From Tetraselmis striata (Eukaryota > Chlorophyta > Chlorodendrophyceae > Chlorodendrales > Chlorodendraceae), in assembly GCA_006384855.1 (NCBI GenBank), contig VCJN01002026.1, positions 1 to 64,000 of the forward strand: a stretch of DNA of 64,000 bases, in the 5' to 3' direction. The notes under the pieces are model-generated. The model saw only the letters and a program-made list of their open reading frames with translations. It had not been told where the DNA came from and ran no database searches. Shown here piece by piece: positions 1-11,387 of the stretch. A program made the position numbers and the translations under genes. The number at the start of each line of letters is the position of its first letter. The stretch's first letter is position 1.

Positions 1-104
1 AGCGCCCTGCCTGCTGCAGGTTTGCCGCCACATGAATATGTAACACACGTGTAAACCCTAAAGCCCTAAGTCGCGCCTGGTGATGTGTCGATGGCTGCGC
101 GCAG

Positions 105-379
105 GCGACGTGGAGGACTCCTTCTCGCTCGAGCCCCGTCCATACCTGTGCGACATTGACGTCGCCAACGGCCCGGAGCCCGACGACTATGAAGACGACG
201 ACGAGGAGTGGTTGCATGGGCAGTGGGATTGGTACTTTGGCGAAGAGGAGGGGGAGGAGGAGGACAATTACGAGGAGGATTGCGGGGATGGGGATGGGGA
301 GGACTGCACGGTGCAGTCGGGGAGTCAGATTCAGAGCACAGCAGCGCCGCGAACCGAAAGTGCCACCGCAGTGATGTAG
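105..379 (+). CDS. Acidic 3' terminal exon of a gene entering from the left (partial)
   Basis: The segment opens after a good acceptor (ends gcgcgcag at 104) and stays open to TGA at 377-379, giving about 91 residues. The protein is extremely acidic: runs of Asp and Glu (for example DDYEDDDEEW and GEEEGEEEDNYEED) surround a short aromatic patch, HGQWDWYFG. There is no signal peptide or membrane segment. An in-frame ATG at 83 lies before the acceptor, so a short self-contained ORF is possible, but the acceptor and lack of a proper leader favour the last exon of a longer gene. Acidic tails of this kind occur in histone-binding and nucleolar proteins; that is only a compositional remark. No family is recognised. 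Confidence 0.4.
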
Positions 380-3300
380 CTTCTTTCCACTGTGGTGATG
401 GCTCGGAGAAGATTCGCTGGCGCGGCATCTGAAGAGACTGCGGCATTGTCTGCCGACAAGTGGCGCCAACCATGGCTGGCTGCAGTAGGTCTCTGCTGAC
501 ACTTAAGCTGAAGGCATTTGTCGATATTGGTATCGACCGAGGCAGAGCTGTGACAAGCCATGCAGTTCAACACGACAGCGCTAGCTACATGCAGTGTATT
601 ATCGCGCCCTGGCGCGGCTGTTCTCTGCCGAGCAGCCGCTAGTGCAACCGTGCGTACAGAAGAGGGAGTAGATATTTAGCCATAGCAGCAGTAGCAGCAG
701 CGACAAGCACCCAACTAAGCCGAGAGTTTTTGCCGCTCGCCCATCAGATTGAGTTTACATACCTGAGTTTTAACCATACATATTGCCCGAACCCCCACTT
801 TGTGCATCAAGGTGCTGGGCCACTACGGATGCGCATCCGCTGATTGCCGCCGGACACATGCACGCAGCACGGCCAGGCTATCCCGGTTGATTAGATACGG
901 GTGCACGATTGAAAGTGAATAACGATGATTGAGCTACCATGATGACCATTATGTATGCGTTGATACTTTTGTCATGCTGCTGCACCGCCATACCACATTG
1001 TTATTGTTGTTGTCATGGTGGAGGGGGCTCTTGCTGTATACGGTAACAAGAGCCCCGTCTTGTTACCGATGGATTGGCGGGTTTGACAGTCGCAAAATAG
1101 TGAATGGTTTTGTAGCAACGAGTCGGACGATCTCGTCAATCATCGTGATTCAATCTGTTGTTTCAACAGAACTACTTTCCTATTCGCGGGGGCGGTTCAA
1201 TTAAACGATAAGGTTAATATTACCTATTGAAGCTGAATCAGGATTGAAGCTGAAGATGAACATGTGACCCCCTCCTACCGAATTTTCGAACATATATTAA
1301 AGCGCACATCAAGTATCCACTGGACTTGCAAATCATGCACTTCCCGCACAATTCCGCCATCTGTGCATGGTTGATACCCCAAGTGAGCCCGGCTGTCCCA
1401 TGCTGCTGAGTGATGGACGACAACAACCGCCCCCAAAGTTAATTTTCTGGGTTTGTCAAACACTGACGCCGCAACAGGTCACATGTAGCCTGTGCTCATT
1501 TGGCACTTGATTCGCAAGCCCCCTACTCCCTACGTTTGTGTATTTTACCACTGGCACCTTTTCCAAGCAACATGTGAGGTACCATCGTTTCCAGTCCATC
1601 CAGATGGAGTACCAAATAAAGTCACAATAGCCAAAAACGCCGGCGACTTGCAAACATGGCGTCAAAAACTACGGCCGACCTCCAAGTGTTTTTTGCCCCA
1701 CATTCTCGAATTTGATCTACGTCGTGGTCGACTATTTTTCCCTATTGCCCGAGACACCATGAGCCATCTTCCTTAGCCACTTTTCAATTGTGCGCTCTAA
1801 ACAAAAGGCTCAATATGCGAGGAGATCACATTTGACCTATTGCACATGCAAACGTTCACATGCGACCTGTAGCTTCAATAGACATTATACCGCGAACCGG
1901 AAATAGCATGCGCACGGCAGTGTCAAACCCTCGAAGGGCCAATTGGGCGGAACTGCGCAAGAACTCGAGTATCGTATTGTCGATCGAAACTTCGACCATG
2001 GGATTTCGGGCGAAGCCGCCGCCAAGCCCGTAAAATTCCGACTTTCATTAGCAGTGTAGTACATTATCAGTAAAACGAATTCTTACTGCGGCGCATCAGC
2101 GATGACGATAATAGCCTCGTACATGCTGCCGGCGGTGGTACTGTTTTGGCAAACGGCCGCTTCATACTTATCACATCTCGTCCTCATTACATACATTACC
2201 ATTCATCATCGCCAACTCCGCTTACCCTTTCTAAATTCGATGCAAATAGTCGTCGCCATTTGGTATTCTCTTAGTGAACCACTGATCATATAAGGACGAC
2301 GAAAATCAACTACATATACTCATCCGCATGTTACATATTGCGCCGTTGCTTGCCTGCCCCAGCCTGCTGCAGCGCTGCAACCTGTCCACAGCGAGCATCA
2401 TGTTGGCAAGCATGATAACGCTCGCTCACCCAGCGGCTGCTTTGATGCACGACACCACCATCATGCTCCGTAGCCTCGCACAGCTGCCGCTCCGAATCGC
2501 CCTCCGAATTCCACCTATTGCCCCTACTATTCTCACATCGCTGCATCACATCACACTGCACTTTGCGGCTTTGTGAATACATCAATCGTAGTATGCCTGC
2601 ACACACACACACACACACCTACACATATAGAAGGAGTACCTGCAGCCCTTCGCAGCGGCTGCTTTGCATATACAGGACCACACGGTCACAACAGCTCACC
2701 CTGACCCCACCTCATGCAAAGACCGCTCCGAATAGCAGTGCACTTGACAATCCGCACTCCGGCCCGCACAGGGGACGCTCAAGCACATATATCAGCATGC
2801 CCAGCAAGACGTCTGTAGTCTACATCGCAGCGGCTTGCATTTTAAAGGCACACCAACCGTCTCCCAGCAGCTCCATGCGGCTGGAATGTGCGCAGCGACT
2901 TGCATCATCGGCACAACGTACCCATCATAGGCGGGCCCATAGCCATGCGATGTAGCATCCCCTCCTCAAAGCGATCACCGGCAATAGTATAGCACTCTTG
3001 TTGTTGACATCAGTGTTAGTACACTACTGCTTATGTACAATGTAGCTAGGGTATACGTTGGTACTTTAGTACATATCCTCACTGATTGTCCGCACTAGCA
3101 CTGCGCGCGCGCACCAGGCACCGCAACGCCTGCCTAGATGCGTGCGGCGCCCAGGCGGGCCTGGTCACTCCTCTGTAACCAGCCACTCTCCGTGCTTCAC
3201 GCTCCCTCCCACAGTGCCCGGCTCGCGCCGGGACCCGCACATGGCGGGTTTGCAGGGACGCTGCGCACAATACTTGCAGAGCCTGACGCTCTCCTGTAGC

Positions 3301-5268
3301 AGCTGTGGCAATTGCGATGTCTATATACAATGCCTCAGTCAATTGTTACATCGCCCTCCGAGCCCTCGAGCAGCGGCGCTGCTGGGCTCCAAGCATGCCT
3401 ACATGCGTAAACGCCGCAAGCAGTATCTGAAACCCAACGCAGGCACGCACACGACGTGGGCATATTCCTCACTCGCCCTCACGCGTCCCTGAGAGGCTGT
3501 ATCATATCTCGGCGATGTCTAATTTCTTGCACCTCATAAAAAGGGCCCTTATTTAATGCTACTGCCAGGCTATTATTCTTGATGAACCAACATTTACTGA
3601 CCTGCCCCCCGCCGTGTGCGCAAGTTTTACCATCTGAACTGTGGTATACATTCATATGAACGTATATCTACGCATCATATTATATCAAGTGACTGCACTG
3701 CCGTGCAAGCGTAGTGCTGGTGCCAATGCGCTGCTACGATACTCATATACAGGTGGTCGAGCGTGCTGCGCTTGCTGGCAACTGAAATGTATGTGCGAAA
3801 CGACCTTTACTTATGTGGAAAGGTATACTGGAGGTTGTGGTCTCATGATAATATGCTATACTTGCCGTTGCTTGCCCGCAGTGCGCACGGAATCACGTCA
3901 ACTCTATCATTAATAGTACACCGATAACATATACACGATACTCAGGTGGTCGAGCGTGCTGCGCTTGCTGGCGACTGAAACACATGCGCATAACGACCCT
4001 TACTAATTATGTGGAGAGGTATAAGTGAGGTTGTTGTCTGCGCTGATGATGCTGCCGATGCAACGCGCGCGGATTCATGTCAATAACTCTATCATAGCAT
4101 AAATTTTGATGCCGCCGACGCCCAAACGGGTAGGGCGGACCTTTCGTGGTCAGTGCCGGGTATTTTGATGGCAGTGTTTTAGACGGTGATCCAACAGTGT
4201 TGGAAATTCCGTCACTGGCCTCCAATTAGTCTTGCGAAATGCTTCGGCAATTTGCTTGATGACTATAACGGAGCGTCGCCTACCCAGGGCTTTCCGTAAC
4301 TGGATTGCTGCCTAAACGGCCGTCGTAGAGACGCTGCAAGGGTTTCACTGGTGCCAGTCCTGTCCCGGGGGCGGAAAAAAAAGCATAAATTTTAGAATCT
4401 ACGTAGAACTATTCGTAACTATCTCCATGTAAAATATATGTAAGTCCGAGCAGCAGCATCAGCGCGCGCTCGTAAGTACAGCATCAGCGCGCGCGCGCTC
4501 ATTCTCACCGCGCCCAGCCTCGGCACCTCCCCCCTCCTCCCCTCCCCCGCCGTCCCTCGCCTGGCGGGCCCTGAGGAGGCCGCTGCGAAGAACGAAAAGC
4601 ACACTCTTCTTCGCGCCAGTCGCGCTGCGGCACAAACAGTCTCAGCTCAACGCGCGTGCTTCTGAACCCTGAGGTGGCTTGACTACGATGAAGCTTGGAA
4701 GGTGATCACACCAGTCACCAGGCACAAAAACGCAGCAGGGCACGTATCCGGTATTTGCTTGGTTCGATATCGGATATTGCGGCCTCCGGCTCAGTAATGC
4801 ATGCGCGCTGCTGTCAGCAGCCTACAGCAACCTGCTCTCCTGCATCATCCGACCTGTCTTGCAAAACTCCGCCTGTCTCCTTGGGTTTGGAACTTGTTCT
4901 AGATCCGCCCCCTAACAGCCAACCCGCCGAGGTGTGCCAGCAGCCAGCACAGCACTATCAGTACGCGCGCGTACCGGGTGCCGTACATATACGCGCTCGC
5001 GCACATTTGGGCGCGCGTCTCTCATATCTGTAACAGGGTGCACTCTTACGAGTTAAGGTCGATGTTGAGCCGAACCTCGACGCGCCTGATGGGAGTGGCA
5101 ACTCGTCGAGCACTTATCCCGCGCGCCGTTGGTTGCAGTTGTGCGTCGTCGCCGTTGGACTACATCAATGCGCGCTTTCATATAGTGGGTATTCTGACAT
5201 CTTTTGACTCTGAATTGGCGGCGCTGCTCTTCCCCCCTGCTCTTCCGCTGTGCCCCTGAAGCTGGGTC
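380..5268. other. Intergenic stretch, no supported gene
   Basis: All long open frames here lack family motifs, codon bias or splice context. The stretch holds a short CA repeat (about 2599-2618), a diverged tandem duplication (3741-4100) and a GC-rich segment with many GCGC steps just before the membrane-protein gene (4440-5180). Nothing else is seen. Confidence 0.5.
3741..4100. repeat. Diverged tandem duplication, period about 200 bp
   Basis: The block starting near 3746 recurs near 3941. Both contain gtggtcgagcgtgctgcgct followed by tgctggc, then aacgacc, then a 'tatgtgga.aggtat' segment and finally a 'tcaa..actctatcat' end. The two units differ by substitutions and indels, so the duplication is old. 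No coding potential is shared. Confidence 0.6.
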
Positions 5269-6083
5269 ATGGCGGTGTTGTTGGCCGTGCTGGCGGCAAG
5301 TGTATCCACCAGCGCGCAGGCCATGTCCGAAACCTCCTTGGACGTATCCCACGACGGAGGGGCCTCTGCGCTACTCGGTGAGTGCGGCTTCGGCCTCGAA
5401 ATTTAAGCGGCCCCGCCGACACGAGTTTCGTCTTAGCGCCGATGTGTGTCAGTTGCCATACCAAAGATTTATGCTCAGCAGGGCGCAACCTGCCTCACCC
5501 GGACCTCTGAGGCCTGTGTCTTTTCCCTCTGCCAGCTGCCGTTATCTGGTTTGCCCTGCTGCTGGCCATCCCGGTGTGGGCGTGCGGCTTGACCTACGGC
5601 ATCATCGGCATCGACGTCGGCAGGCAGTGGCCCGACCCAAGCTGCTGCTGCTACCGCGCCCACAAGTCCGGCGGCGACCGAGGCTCGTCGTACGGCTGCG
5701 CGCCGCTGCTGCGCAGCTGCGTGGTGCTGCTGGTGCTGCAGGCGGTGTACGTTGTCCTGCACGTCGCACTGATGATCGTGGACGGCGGCATGTGGGTCCT
5801 GAGCTTTGTCGGCCTGATCTTCGACGCCGGCAGCCTGAGCGTGCTCATCGCGGCGGTGGCGCTGCTGCGGAAGGGGTACCACCTGCACGGCGGGCCGAGC
5901 CCCCCGGGGTCGACGGAGCGGCCACCGCTCACGGCCCACGTGTTGCAGATGGTTCCGGTGCACCACCCCGGCGCCCACGTGCCCACCCAAGTGGGGGTCG
6001 CCACCGTCGCGTATGGCACCCCGGCGCACTACTCGTACCCGCCGGCTATGCAAACAGCCACCGTCACGATGAACCACTGCTGA
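5269..6083 (+). CDS. Cys-rich four-helix membrane protein, copy A (2 exons)
   Basis: Exons 5269-5377 and 5536-6083 join (phase 1, G|CT = Ala) to a 218-residue protein. Residues 1-18 form a signal peptide (MAVLLAVLAASVSTSAQA). About four hydrophobic helices follow. Between the first two is a cysteine cluster, WPDPSCCCY, preceded by YGIIGI and followed by a GGD turn. After the last helix comes LLRKGYHLHG and a Pro/His-rich tail of about 55 residues. Copy B at 16.6-17.2 kb shares this order and has its intron at the same place and phase, so the two are paralogues and the model is well supported. TGTAA at 6129-6133 is a plausible polyadenylation signal. I do not recognise the family; function is unknown. 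A tetraspan-like topology is inference from hydrophobicity alone. Confidence 0.85.
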
Positions 6084-6128
6084 CGCAGGCCATCGCTCCG
6101 ACGGCCATTTTTCCCACGACTCGTCCTT

Positions 6129-6133
6129 TGTAA
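6129..6133 (+). terminator. Putative polyadenylation signal TGTAA
   Basis: TGTAA lies 46 bases after the stop codon of membrane protein copy A. TGTAA is the standard green-algal signal. The motif is short, so only its position supports it. Confidence 0.4.
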
Positions 6134-6895
6134 CCCTAGCCACCCAATCCAGCCGACCAATACTACCCAGCTTTCAATCCATCCGCGGGATATGGACGGG
6201 AGCATGGATGGGAGGGATTCGCAAACAAAGCCATGCCCGCACAGCACATTCCGCGATGCTTGGGGGCGTTGGCCGTGCTGCACGGGGTCAAGCCATGGCG
6301 TGCCATGCTCGCTACTCCGCGCCGGCTTACCTTGTTGATGGCGGTGCCGTGGAGCGGCAGGTTTCAGTCTTCACCCCCTCATATCTCGTTGATAACAGCG
6401 GCGGCATGAAGGGGCTCTCAGTTTTTCGCCCGTTCTACCCCGTTGATGACTCACAAAGAAAGTCAAGCACGCACAACATATTTTCCGATGCCCTGGGCTG
6501 TTGGCCATTTCTCGCTAAACCCGTGTTCCCGGCTGCAGATTCAGGCAGGTGTCCAGTCACAACCGTGGGTGGCCACGTTGACTTGCCACGTTGACAACCC
6601 GTAAAACCTTAAACCCTAAACCCATGTTTAGATGCCTCTCATCATCTATGGCCAGTCTGGTGGCTGCAGTTCCGATTCCTCTCAACTTTCATGGCACAAC
6701 AAGGACCATGGCAGCGGAATGCACCCCCCCCCCCCCCCCCCCCCCCCATCCCGATCTCACCTGCATTCATGCCTTGCTATACAGCGGCAGAGAATGTGTT
6801 GTGGCTGCACCCGCCTTATCGTGCGGTGTGCGCAGTGGCAAAGCATGCTCTTTATCACCGAGCAAGCACGCACCTTGGTGAGTAAATAATTGGAC

Positions 6896-6930
<35 letters not shown>

Positions 6931-7645
6931 TCCTTATCCGTAACATTTAGTTGTGTTCGCCGGTAAAAAACAATAATTGTTTCGCAGCAAATAGCCAGAA
7001 TATTCGTGCCACGTTCTGATGTATTTCAAAGTGACATAGTTTTCCCTATTTGCTGGGGGGGGGGGGGGGGGGGGTCGTCATCGATAATATACTGCCAACC
7101 CAAAGTGTCGGTAAGTGCGTCAATGTATACGGTAAGCGCGATAACATACGCGGCAACATACGGCGAGGAGTGTCAGTTGAGTTATGCGCTCGTCAGCGGC
7201 AATACGAGCTGCAGCCTCGGTACGAGTCCCGTACTGCGGCGGGATGTCGGGGCTCAGTGTCCACTTTTTGAAGGGATTGGCAGGTTTGAATCAGGGGTTG
7301 TAGTAGGAGAGGGGGATGGGGCAGTGGGGATGGCCGCAGGGGCACGATGGCTTCACATGGGCAAGGTGGACACCGCGAGGGGAAGGGGGGGAGGGGGGGA
7401 TTACGCACTGGAATACTGCGTGAGATCCGGTGAACTGATGAGCAGTTGCGCAATGGGTCAGATTGTAGTATCGCATTTCGGCAGCCAAACCCACCGACAC
7501 AAAATTGATGTCATGAGGATGAAAATGTGTCAACAGCGACAGTATGGATACCTACATCTTAAGTTTTATACGTCCATAGCTGAACATCAAACTGTATAAT
7601 TAGCTACCTAGTGTTAAATAGAGCTACTGATCAGGGCTGGCCCGC
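6134..7645. other. Intergenic stretch with homopolymer and TA tracts
   Basis: No gene is supported. It contains a plant-type telomere-like fragment (aaaccctaaaccc near 6610-6624), a poly-C run (6724-6747), a TA-rich run (6895-6931) and a poly-G run (7058-7073). The 7006-7600 open frame depends on the poly-G run and has no motifs. Confidence 0.5.
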
Positions 7646-10588
7646 TCAAAACCATGCGGAAAGGGCTTCCTCCATGTCCTCGCCAGGCACCCAGGTGCCG
7701 TGCAGGCCCGACGGCACTGGCTGCGGGGTCTGCAGGGTGGCCACCGGCCCCTTGCTGAGGTCGGCAGCGTCCAGGATGGCCACAAAGGAGTGGCCCTCCT
7801 TCAGGTCGGCGCCAAACGTCACCAGGTAGCCGCCATCCTCGTGGCTGCGGGGGGCCCCTTGAGTCGGCTTGTGCCTGCTGCCCACCTTGGGCACAAACTC
7901 CACCTCCCCGAAGACGCTGCCTGCAGCGCGCAGCGCCGGGCACGTCATTGCCTGGCCGAGCGCCGCGGCAATTGCACCGCCCCTTATACATGGCAACGCT
8001 TCCCGCACCCTGGACTACGACGCGCCCAGGGAGGAGCGCACCGTCCGCCGGCCTCCACGCATCGACGACGCCCCCGCTCCGCATGTCGTACTTGAGAATG
8101 TTGCCGAAGGCGATGCCCTCCGACGGTGCGGACCAGTCCCGCAGCTTGCCCAGGGACGTGGGCTCCACGGCGTAGGCGTACTTGTACTCCATGCCGGTGT
8201 AGTCGTCGTTGATCTTGGGGTACTCCACCGGCACGTCGCTCAGCAGGGCCTCCGCCTTCCCCCGGCCCTTGCTCCCAGGCGTCAGCCGCCACTCGTACAT
8301 GTACGCCGGGTTGTACTCAAAGTAGGAGTTGTTCTCGCACTCGTAGCGCCCGCCGTGCAGCACCACCTCCCCCGTCGCGCTGTCCTCGTACGCGTTCACG
8401 GTGTGGAACACATTGCAGGACTCCACCGGAAACCACTCGACGCTGCCGCCCTGGCGCGGCAGAAGGCCGATGCGGGCCGGGTGACCGGGGTCGTATCCAA
8501 ACGGAAACTTGTTCTCTGCATCAGGAGGCGGAAAATAGAAAAAACAATTCAGTGCATTTCATCCACCGTGCAAACATCGTAAGAAATCAACACGCCTTTT
8601 CAACCTGACGCATACACGTGCGTGTAAATGAAAGCTTCTCATTCGTTTAATAAAGAGTTCTTTCTTTATAATTAAGAGTCTTTTTTATGATGGAATCCTC
8701 CATATATAACAGTTTCTTAAAGTTCAAAAAAGTTAACTGTTTCAAGCTTCAGTAAAAAGCTGATAATTCATAATTAAAGGAAAGAATTCCATTTTGTCTT
8801 TTATCTTATGAATGATAGTAGTTCTTAGCGTTCATTCGCAAGGCTACCAAAGTCATTTCTCACAGCTGAACTTTTCTCAGGCTTGAGAAAGGAAACCTTC
8901 CCTTTACAGTTTGTAAACAAAATGTAAACAGTTATTAATTAAGGTTGTCTCTGGCCTACAGGAAAGCTAATGGCGCGTTCCTACGTATTTCTGAGTCTAG
9001 GGTTTTATTAAGTTTTATCAGGAAAGATATACTCGGGTTGTCTCTGACCTACAGGAAAGCTAATGGCGCGCATTTTAGAGTTGTAGGTTTTGTTGAGTTT
9101 AACAAGGAAATTGTAGTATTATTAGCTTTAAGATAAAATACGGACAGGAGCGTAGGGGGCAGCCGGGGCCGCCGCACGCACGCATGATGTTGCGCACGTC
9201 AAAGACGAGCGGCAGGTCGAGCAGGATGCTGTAGTTCTCCGTGATGGCCATGTCGTGCGTCATCACGGGCTTCTCCAGGTCGATGCCTTGCGTGAGGAGC
9301 TTCCGTCCGTCGGGGGCAAACACGCTGTATAACATGTGCGGCTCGCTGTCCGCCACGTAGGCAAAGGTCATCACCTCGCCAGTCAGCGGGCAGATCTGCC
9401 GCCCATCAGCGAAGGTGCACATGGCATCAGGCTACCGATGCTCCTTGAGGATGGCGCCATGACGGCAGGCGGTGAGCGTGCATGTGTGCGACACTGCAGT
9501 GTAAGTCTACCTTGGGGTGGGCGGTCATCGGGTGCGTCAGCTGCCCGTCAAAATCGTAGTAGCCTGGGATGGTCTGCAGCCGCGCATCGGTGCCAAACCT
9601 CTGTGTGGCAGGGGGCGGAGCGGAATGCGTGGGAGGTGCATAATATCGGCGGCGCATTGCATGCTGAGGACGGCGGCACGGCTGTGGCCGCAGCGAGGAA
9701 GGGGGCGCACCATCTCATAGGGCTTGCTCGCCTCCATGAGCGCCATGAGGCGGCCGTTGAAGTATAGCAGGCCGGTGTTGGCGGTGTCCTTGAACGTGCG
9801 CCCGGCGGTAAGCGTGTTCCCCAGCATGTTGCCGAGCATCTGCAGCCCGCTGCGGCACATGACGCCGCCAAAGAGCTTCCTCCCTGCCCTCTGCTCTTGG
9901 ACATGCGTATCGGTGTTCACCTGCCGGGCCCGCCATACGAGCACCATTAGTCGGTGCATCGTCTGCGGGTGCCGCAGCCACTGTGCGGGTCATGGGATGA
10001 TGGCATGGGAGGTGGCATGCTGGATGCCTCACATATCTGTTGAAGTACTGCGCCTCTCCGTCACCGTTGAAAACCGCGGCGTGCACCATGCCGTCGGCAT
10101 CCTGTCGCGCCCAGCAGCACGCCGTGGGCGTCAGAGTCGTACAGGTGCATTGGGAGGCAGGGCAAAAGAGGGGGATTGTCGGTCGCGGCGAGGTGGTTGA
10201 AGGTTCTGCGCACGAATATGTGGTCGTCGCCGCGCTGATCGGGGAAGGGATGGTTGGGGCCGTTGCGCAGGTAAGCGCCGCTGGGGAAGTCGTCCGGCAC
10301 CGAGCCCGACAGCAGCCTCAGCGGCCCCTGCACCTCGTTCCGAGCCGGGGCGTACAGCGCATCGTGCGCACCCTCGCCCCACTGGGCCACCTCCGCCCGC
10401 CGCGCGCGGCGCAGGCGGCAGAGGACGTCGGTCGAGGGCGGCGCGGTGACGCCCCGCTCGGCGGGGGCCACCTCCGAGGCCGCCGCGCGGACCGTGTGGG
10501 GGCGCCGAATGCTGTGCTGGCGCTGCGCGCGCTGTGGGAGCAGCGCCGGCGGACGCCGTCCGGCCGTGGTGGCAGCTACAGCGACCAT
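7646..10588 (-). CDS. Carotenoid cleavage dioxygenase (7 exons, plastid-targeted)
   Basis: Exons on the minus strand: 10588-10214, 10101-10033, 9920-9711, 9600-9511, 9395-9182, 8515-8042, 7920-7646, giving 568 residues. It belongs to the RPE65/NCED family, non-haem iron enzymes that split carotenoid double bases oxidatively at a chosen double bond. The four iron-binding histidines are present in family context: H246 (MTAHPK), H295 (MTHDMAITEN), H357 (VFHTVNAYED) and H551 (GLHGTWVPGE); the spacing of the first two (49) matches maize VP14. The family entry motif is seen as VPDDFPSGAYLRNGPN and, across intron 1, HIFDADGMVHA. The first 50 residues are rich in Ala, Arg, Thr and Pro and end HTVRAAASE, a plastid transit peptide. 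Donors are mostly GTGCGC. The substrate and cleavage site cannot be told from sequence; NCED, CCD1 and apocarotenoid-type activities all remain possible. Confidence 0.93.
8516..9181 (-). other. AT-rich intron 5 of the carotenoid dioxygenase gene
   Basis: This 666-base intron is about six times longer than the gene's other introns (110-121 bases) and much richer in A and T from about 8580 to 9150. A direct repeat of about 33 bases (core acaggaaagctaatggcgcg) occurs near 8943-8976 and again near 9038-9070. The splice phase across it (C|AG = Gln) is good. Confidence 0.75.
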
Positions 10589-10837
10589 CGGGCTGTGCTT
10601 TGGCGTCGGTGCCAGGTGCGGCACGAGGGCCGGGGGGGGAGGGGGGCTTTCCGGGGCAGGTGACGGGGCACGCCGCGAGCAATCGGACGTGAATTGCAGC
10701 CCGACGACCCCAAAGTAGCCAGGGAGACGACGAGGCAGCGCAGCATCTATTGCGGCCGTCGCAACATCAATTGCGTGCCAGCAATTGCACGCGCGCCACT
10801 ACCTGTAGGGTCGTCGTCGTCGTACTCCGGTTGAATG

Positions 10838-10910
10838 GGGTAGTCGCTACTCGCTAGGTAATCCTTTAATTAAAAGGATTACAGGGTGTCGCAAGGTAGC
10901 GGCTACCCGT
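10838..10910. repeat. Foldback (nested inverted repeat)
   Basis: Outer arms gggtagtcgct and agcggctaccc pair with one mismatch; inside lies a second palindrome, gtaatcc...ggattac (about 10859-10883). It lies between the divergently transcribed carotenoid dioxygenase and PhyH-type genes. It may be a small MITE-like element or an RNA hairpin; no target duplication was identified. Confidence 0.55.
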
Positions 10911-11387
10911 ACGCGATTTATGAAGGATCATTGTCGTCGTCCGCGCGGGGTAAGGATTTATGTACATATTTACCATCTTAATTTCCATACGGCCAATAAT
11001 GTAGTGGTGACCTACGGGTTTCATCGTCGTCATCCGCCTGCGACTACAGACCGTGTACGTACATGTCAGTATGTCAGCGCTGCACGTACGCATGCGCTTA
11101 CCAGCTACGAATACATCACGACATTAAACCGAGTAATCATCAGGTCTGAGGTGGAATACCTAGGAAGGAGGCTAGGAGGCTGAAGAACTCTGACTTCCAG
11201 AGGCAGTGGCGCCGGACGCCGGCGCAACCGCGCTGTGGTGACGACGACGCGGAAGGGACTGTGTGGGCGGCGGCGCCTGCCCCTCACACCGCAACGGACG
11301 AACAGGAACAGCGCGCCGGAGCGCCTCGCTGTCAGCCAGCTGCCGGGTGAGAGGGGCCTCCAAGCGCGGCGCCGTAAGGGTGCATAC

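Noticed and set aside
5475-6143. A 222-codon frame antisense to membrane protein copy A
   Set aside because: The sense strand has helices, a signal peptide and a paralogue; the antisense frame has no motif.
6602-6624. Telomere-like CCCTAAA repeats
   Set aside because: Only two units, internal to the window. Similar single units at 51-70 and 52913-52945 are also too short to mean a telomere.
7006-7599. A 197-codon plus-strand frame crossing a poly-G tract
   Set aside because: The frame depends on the exact G count of the tract, contains a Gly run from it and has no recognisable domain.
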